Part shown: positions 59,921-64,000 of the stretch, in pieces
How positions within the stretch are numbered: the first letter of the stretch is position 1
Layout: each line of letters opens with the position of its first letter
Source: Bacillus changyiensis
GTDB taxonomy: Bacteria; Bacillota; Bacilli; Bacillales; Bacillaceae
Direction of reading: 5' to 3'
Assembly: GCF_027706145.1 (NCBI RefSeq)
Contig: NZ_JAQFWW010000001.1
Span: forward strand, 744,001-808,000
DNA length: 64,000 nucleotides
Made by a program: the position numbers and the translations under genes
The notes under the pieces: generated by a model
The model's input: only the letters and a program-made list of their open reading frames with translations
Database searches by the model: none
Told to the model about the DNA's origin: nothing

Positions 59921-61588
59921 TTATTCTACAGATAAAATATAAGCATATAACGGTTGTTTTCCGTTGTGAACTTCGACTTCGACTTCATCATACGTTTCCC
60001 TAATAAAACGAGCAAGGTCTTCCGCTTCTTCTTGTGAAGCATCCTCCCCTTTAATAATTGTTACAATTTCACTATCTTCATCGATCATCTTAGAGACCAG
60101 CTTTTTGGCTGCTGACAACTGCTCTGTAGCGGTATCAACGATTTTTCCATTTAAAATGCTCATAAAATCGCCTTTTTTAATGTCCATCCCATCAATGTTC
60201 GTGTCTCTAACCGCATATGTGATCTGACCGCTTTTGACATCTTCGATCGCCTCAAGCATATTAGCCTCATTTTCTTTTATCTCAAGCTGAGGATTGAATG
60301 CTAGCAATGCAGCCATTCCCTGTGGAACAGTCTTTGTCGGAATCACGATCACGTTTTGTTCAACAACTGTTGCAGCTTGGTTTGCCGCCATCACAATATT
60401 TGAGTTATTCGGCAATATAACGACGTTCTCTGCATGAGTGTCTTGAATCGCTGCAACGATGTCTTCTGTGCTCGGATTCATCGTCTGGCCACCTTCTATC
60501 ACAGCTGTTGCACCAATACTTTGAAAAAGCTCTGCAATTCCTTTGCCCATTGCCACCGTCACAATGCCATATGCTTGTTTTTCAGCTGTTACCTTTTGTG
60601 TAGCTGTTTCAGTTTGATTTTGATTGATGATCGCACTGTGCTGTTCACGCATATTTTCAATTTTCATATTGACTAAGCTACCGTATTTTTGCGCATAACT
60701 TAAGACTTCTCCCGGATATTCGGCATGAATATGGACTTTCGCAAGATTTTCATCAGATACGACAAGCAACGAATCACCGAAACGACTTAAATCTTGGCGA
60801 AAATTCTCTTCATCAAACGCTTGTTGGCCTTGACCGAGCTTGACCATGAATTCTGTGCAATAACCGAATTCAATATCTTCTGTGCTCATTTGACTTTGCG
60901 CATTTTTATGATGTTCAGCGCTGACAAGGTCGTCCAATGCCGGAAGAGAGGTGGCCTGATTTGAAAGTTTTTCTCCTTTCAAAGAGGCCAAAAACCCTTG
61001 ATAGACACATAAAAGCCCTTTGCCTCCACTGTCAACAACCCCGACTTCTTTTAACACCGGTAACAATTCAGGTGTCCGTTCTAATGAAGCCGTAGCTTCA
61101 CTTACAACAGCCTCCATAACCGTAATAATATCAGTGTCGGTCTGAGCAGTAGCCACTGCTTTTTTGGCCGCATCTTTAGCGACAGTCAGAATTGTACCTT
61201 CAATCGGTTTCATAACGGCTTTATAGGCGGCGTCAACACCTGCCTGAAAAGCGGCAGCAAATTCCTTTGCATCGATTTCACTTTTCTGCTCAATCGATTT
61301 TCCAAAGCCTCTAAACAACTGTGATAAAATAACGCCTGAGTTTCCTCGCGCTCCCATTAACAGTCCTTTTGAAAGGCCTGCTGCCACTTCTCCTATTTTT
61401 TCAGTATGAAGCTGTTTTACTTCTTTTGCACCAGATGTCATCGATAAGTTCATGTTTGTACCCGTATCTCCATCCGGAACTGGAAATACGTTTAACGCAT
61501 CAACTACTTTTGCGTTTTGAGACAGATGGTGCGCGCCATACAGAACCATGTCTGCAAATGCTTTCCCATCTAAAATTCGTTTAGACAC
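59921..61588 (-). CDS. fakA: Fatty acid kinase catalytic subunit FakA (YloV)
   Basis: A 555-residue DAK/DegV-related protein: N-terminal DhaL-type nucleotide domain (about 5-200, PVPDGDTGTNMNLSMTSGAK; GARGNSGVILSQLFRGF), a middle domain, and a C-terminal EDD-like domain. It phosphorylates fatty acids presented by FakB proteins for incorporation into phospholipid. It follows yloU by 17 nt. Confidence 0.95.
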   Translation of the reverse strand: MSKRILDGKAFADMVLYGAHHLSQNAKVVDALNVFPVPDGDTGTNMNLSMTSGAKEVKQLHTEKIGEVAAGLSKGLLMGARGNSGVILSQLFRGFGKSIEQKSEIDAKEFAAAFQAGVDAAYKAVMKPIEGTILTVAKDAAKKAVATAQTDTDIITVMEAVVSEATASLERTPELLPVLKEVGVVDSGGKGLLCVYQGFLASLKGEKLSNQATSLPALDDLVSAEHHKNAQSQMSTEDIEFGYCTEFMVKLGQGQQAFDEENFRQDLSRFGDSLLVVSDENLAKVHIHAEYPGEVLSYAQKYGSLVNMKIENMREQHSAIINQNQTETATQKVTAEKQAYGIVTVAMGKGIAELFQSIGATAVIEGGQTMNPSTEDIVAAIQDTHAENVVILPNNSNIVMAANQAATVVEQNVIVIPTKTVPQGMAALLAFNPQLEIKENEANMLEAIEDVKSGQITYAVRDTNIDGMDIKKGDFMSILNGKIVDTATEQLSAAKKLVSKMIDEDSEIVTIIKGEDASQEEAEDLARFIRETYDEVEVEVHNGKQPLYAYILSVE

Positions 61589-61605
61589 TCTTGTTTTCCT
61601 CCTAA

Positions 61606-61968
61606 CTACGGGTTCGTCACGCGTACTCCTTGAACGTAAATGTTTACGGAATCAACTGCAAGACCTACTGTATGATCCAGCGTGTATTTGACTTTTGTTT
61701 GGACATTATGCGCTACTTCTGAAATTTTTGTTCCATAGCTAACGATGATATACATGTCAATATGTATACGGTCATCTTCCTGACGCACAATCACTCCACG
61801 GCTGAAATTTTCTTTTCGAAGGATTTCAGTCAATCCGTCTTTAATTTGGTTCTTAGATGCCATACCTACGATCCCGTAACAATCAATCGCCGCGCCTCCG
61901 GCAACCATGGCGATGACTTCATTTGATATATCAATTTGTCCGTATTTTGTTCGAAATTCAATGGACAC
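61606..61968 (-). CDS. yloU: Asp23/Gls24 family protein YloU
   Basis: A 120-residue Asp23-family protein (GQIDISNEVIAMVAGGAAID; ISYGTKISEVAHNVQTKVKY-type motif seen as VSYGTKISEVAHNVQ). Members associate with the membrane and envelope stress; function in Bacillus is unclear. First gene before fakA, with AAGGAGG at its start. Confidence 0.93.
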   Translation of the reverse strand: MSIEFRTKYGQIDISNEVIAMVAGGAAIDCYGIVGMASKNQIKDGLTEILRKENFSRGVIVRQEDDRIHIDMYIIVSYGTKISEVAHNVQTKVKYTLDHTVGLAVDSVNIYVQGVRVTNP

Positions 61969-62062
61969 ATCGGTTCCTCCTTTTTAGGTTATCTTGACCG
62001 AGTTAACACCATTTTACTATAAGGATCTTCTTTTTTAAAGAACAGGTACAGACCCAATCCTA

Positions 62063-62091
62063 CTTATACTACAGGCCGTCTATTTTTTCAA
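62063..62091 (-). promoter_or_regulatory. Sigma-A promoter of yloU-fakA
   Basis: -35 TTGAAA (62086-62091), 17-nt spacer, -10 TATAAG (62063-62068) on the minus strand, diverging from the rpmB promoter. Confidence 0.55.
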
Positions 62092-62131
62092 GATGTCAAG
62101 TGAATATTCTTGAAAGGAGAACAAACAATAG

Positions 62132-62160
62132 TTGCAAACGATTTTCGGCTGTGGTAAATT
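62132..62160 (+). promoter_or_regulatory. Sigma-A promoter of rpmB
   Basis: -35 TTGCAA (62132-62137), 17-nt spacer, -10 TAAATT (62155-62160) with a TGG extended -10 on the plus strand. It leaves a leader of about 70 nt. Confidence 0.65.
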
Positions 62161-62220
62161 ATTAAAGTACCTTAAGCATCACAATGTAATCAATTCATAG
62201 AGAATGATGATGTTTTTTGA

Positions 62221-62427
<207 letters not shown>

Positions 62428-62432
62428 GAAAT

Positions 62433-62465
62433 AAACGCCTGCCTAGAGAGCAGGCGTTTTTACGT
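62433..62465 (+). terminator. Intrinsic terminator after rpmB
   Basis: A 10-bp stem AAACGCCTGC / GCAGGCGTTT with a 7-nt loop, followed by T-rich sequence. It can also serve the minus strand, ending spoVM transcripts. Confidence 0.93.
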
Positions 62466-62505
62466 GTTTTTCAGTTTGGGAACACCAAGCGCACGAGGCG
62501 CTTTC

Positions 62506-62586
62506 TTAATTTTTGCGAAACGAGCCCAACATCGCCCGTACAATTCCCCCTAAAAACTTCGGCAACTTAATGGTATAAAATTTCAT
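62506..62586 (-). CDS. spoVM: Stage V sporulation protein SpoVM
   Basis: A 26-residue amphipathic peptide reading MKFYTIKLPKFLGGIVRAML then GSFRKN, nearly identical to the B. subtilis peptide. It marks the convex forespore membrane, recruits SpoIVA and starts spore coat assembly. The ATG at 62586 has GAGGAGGGAAC upstream. Position beside rpmB and thiN is the conserved one. Confidence 0.97.
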   Translation of the reverse strand: MKFYTIKLPKFLGGIVRAMLGSFRKN

Positions 62587-62636
62587 TTTGTTCCCTCCTC
62601 AAGAGTCCCATAACCGCATGTATCACTAGGTTATTT

Positions 62637-63281
62637 TTAATCATTGCTTCTTATCATGATTAATATGCCTTCCGTAAACGAAAACGCACCTTTTGAATGG
62701 ATGAGTTCATTACTAATACATAGTGTAGATCCAAGTGTAATATGACAATTATTTAAAGAATACTTAAAACCGGTTAGAGACAGGTTTTTGACCAATTCTG
62801 TAAACGGTAGAAATGAAACATATGGCTTTGATTGATCATGGCTTACTGTATAGGAACCAGGTGAAAACATGCTGATGGTATTTTGCCTATCAATCATGAC
62901 TGTGTCGACTTTCTTTTTCAGTGTTTGATAAAGAAGCTGGATATTCCCAAGAAAATGATCTGCTCTTCCTCCTGATATCCCAAACAGTTTGATGGAGAGA
63001 GGCTCTTGTTCAACAGCCCAACTAAGGGCAAGGTCAAGATCGGTCTGATCTTTTTCAGCTTGATAGATATGAAAATGCGGTGCCGCACTTTCCAACGCTA
63101 TCTTTTGTTCATTTGTGATACTATCAAAATCCCCAAACACTTCTTGCGGGATGATCCCTGCCTCCAGAAGTGTCACCGCCCCTCGATCAACACCAATCCA
63201 ATGTGTGCTACTATCATGATATGCTGACAAATCCGGGATGAGACAACTGGGACCTCCTGCCATAATATTAATATTTTTCAT
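62637..63281 (-). CDS. thiN: Thiamine pyrophosphokinase ThiN (YloS)
   Basis: A 214-residue ThiN: N-terminal catalytic domain with the DRGAVTLLEAGIIPQEVFGDF and KDQTDLDLALSWA motifs and GGRADHFLGN, and a C-terminal beta-sandwich binding thiamine (FTELVKNLSLTGFKYSLNNC). It converts thiamine to thiamine pyrophosphate. It follows rpe after a terminator. Confidence 0.96.
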   Translation of the reverse strand: MKNINIMAGGPSCLIPDLSAYHDSSTHWIGVDRGAVTLLEAGIIPQEVFGDFDSITNEQKIALESAAPHFHIYQAEKDQTDLDLALSWAVEQEPLSIKLFGISGGRADHFLGNIQLLYQTLKKKVDTVMIDRQNTISMFSPGSYTVSHDQSKPYVSFLPFTELVKNLSLTGFKYSLNNCHITLGSTLCISNELIHSKGAFSFTEGILIMIRSND

Positions 63282-63301
63282 TGCTCTGTCCTTTCTATCC
63301 T

Positions 63302-63331
63302 AAAAAAGAGCACAGCTGTCAGCTGGCTCTT
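63302..63331 (-). terminator. Intrinsic terminator between rpe and thiN
   Basis: AAGAGC / GCTCTT outer stem with an inner CAGC/GCTG pairing and a T6 run on the minus strand. Confidence 0.8.
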
Positions 63332-63355
63332 ATTTTAGTCTACATGCGATCAATA

Positions 63356-64000
63356 TTATTCAGTCGCTTTTTTTAGATCAGAAATCGCTTTTTGACGATC
63401 TTTTTCATTATAAATTGCCGAGCCAGCGACTAGCATGTTTGCTCCGGCGTTTATACATTGTACTGCCGTTTGTTGATTAACTCCTCCATCAACTTCAATC
63501 AATAGCTCAGTAAGGCCTTTTTGATCAGCGAGTTCCTTGACCTGCTTGATTTTCGGAACAACAGAAGAAATAAATGATTGCCCGCCAAAACCTGGATTTA
63601 CGGTCATTAATAATACGAGGTCAAGGTCTTCGATCACATGTTCGATTTGCTGAACAGAAGTATGTGGATTTAAAACGACACCGGCTTTGATTCCTTGCTC
63701 CTTGATAAGCTGGATCGTCCTATGTAGATGTGGGCATGCTTCGACATGTACCGATAAAATATCCGCCCCCGCTTTTTTAAATGCAGGAATATATTGATCT
63801 GGATTCTCAATCATTAAATGAACATCAAGTGGAAGTTCTGTGATGGGACGGACAGCCTCAACCACAAGCGGACCAATCGTCAGGTTGGGAACAAAATGCC
63901 CGTCCATCACATCGATATGAATAAAGTCGGCTCCACCTTGTTCCACATCTTTAATCTCTTCAGCGAGACGAGAAAAATCAGCTGACAGAATGGATGGCGC
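63356..64000 (-). CDS. rpe: Ribulose-phosphate 3-epimerase, partial (first few codons outside window)
   Basis: 214 codons are visible; the frame is open to the window edge and reads APSILSADFSRLAEEIKDVE, so only about three or four N-terminal residues are missing. Metal-site and active-site segments are present (HIDVMDGHFVPNLTIGP; DVHLMIENPD; LMTVNPGFGGQSF; EVDGGVNQQTA). It interconverts ribulose 5-phosphate and xylulose 5-phosphate in the pentose phosphate pathway. An internal ATG at 63946 is not the true start. Confidence 0.97.
   Translation of the reverse strand, partial: APSILSADFSRLAEEIKDVEQGGADFIHIDVMDGHFVPNLTIGPLVVEAVRPITELPLDVHLMIENPDQYIPAFKKAGADILSVHVEACPHLHRTIQLIKEQGIKAGVVLNPHTSVQQIEHVIEDLDLVLLMTVNPGFGGQSFISSVVPKIKQVKELADQKGLTELLIEVDGGVNQQTAVQCINAGANMLVAGSAIYNEKDRQKAISDLKKATE

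Noticed and set aside
62063..62099. Perfect TTGACA upstream of yloU
   Set aside because: Its distance to TATAAG is 25 nt; the overlapping TTGAAA at 17 nt is the better -35.

Overview
The window is ordinary low-GC Gram-positive chromosome, almost certainly from a Bacillus of the B. subtilis/B. pumilus clade. Evidence: a complete fla/che operon carrying swrD and swrB, the codV(xerC)-clpQ-clpY-codY cluster, FapR-controlled lipid genes, spoVM, and protein sequences close to B. subtilis from end to end. The gene order I recall for B. subtilis is kept with no inserted gene, insertion sequence, prophage, CRISPR array, tRNA or rRNA. Nearly everything is read on the minus strand, so transcription runs from high to low coordinates; only rpmB is on the plus strand. 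The species call (perhaps the pumilus group) is inference.

Layout, in window order. 1-590: 5' part of rpsB. 736-27233: the fla/che operon, transcribed flgB, flgC, fliE-K, ylxF, flgD, flgE, swrD, fliL, fliM, fliY, cheY, fliO-R, flhB, flhA, flhF, flhG, cheB, cheA, cheW, cheC, cheD, sigD, swrB. It builds the basal body, export gate, rod/hook and C-ring, the chemotaxis signalling core and the late flagellar sigma factor. 27234-27570: AT-rich promoter region. 27571-31282: CodY, the HslUV-type protease and XerC. 31349-35880: trmFO, topA, dprA. 35984-38067: succinyl-CoA synthetase. 38242-40142: ylqH and ylqG, an FlhB-C-like and FliK-like pair outside the main operon. 40162-47541: RNase HII, ribosome assembly (rbgA), ribosomal proteins L19 and S16, TrmD, RimM, KhpA, and the SRP pathway (ylxM, ffh, ftsY). 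47558-51963: smc and rnc. 52096-55672: acpP, fabG, fabD, plsX, fapR. 55766-59380: recG and L-serine dehydratase. 59921-61968: fakA and yloU. 62239-64000: rpmB, spoVM, thiN and most of rpe.

Regulatory signals read directly include sigma-A-type promoters before rpsB, flgB, xerC, topA, sucC, rplS, rpsP, ylxM, fapR, sdaAB, yloU and rpmB; a FapR operator just downstream of the fapR -10 box; a probable L19 leader; and intrinsic terminators after sigD, codY, topA, sucD, ylqH, rplS, khpA, acpP, rpmB and rpe.

I found no clear undescribed system. Best leads: an 18-codon ORF before flgB whose ATG coincides with the predicted transcription start and which is in frame with flgB; inverted repeats embedded in the xerC and sdaAB promoters; a roughly 410-nt non-coding leader before sdaAB with a cre-like site; a strong terminator between sigD and swrB; and the ylqG/ylqH pair.
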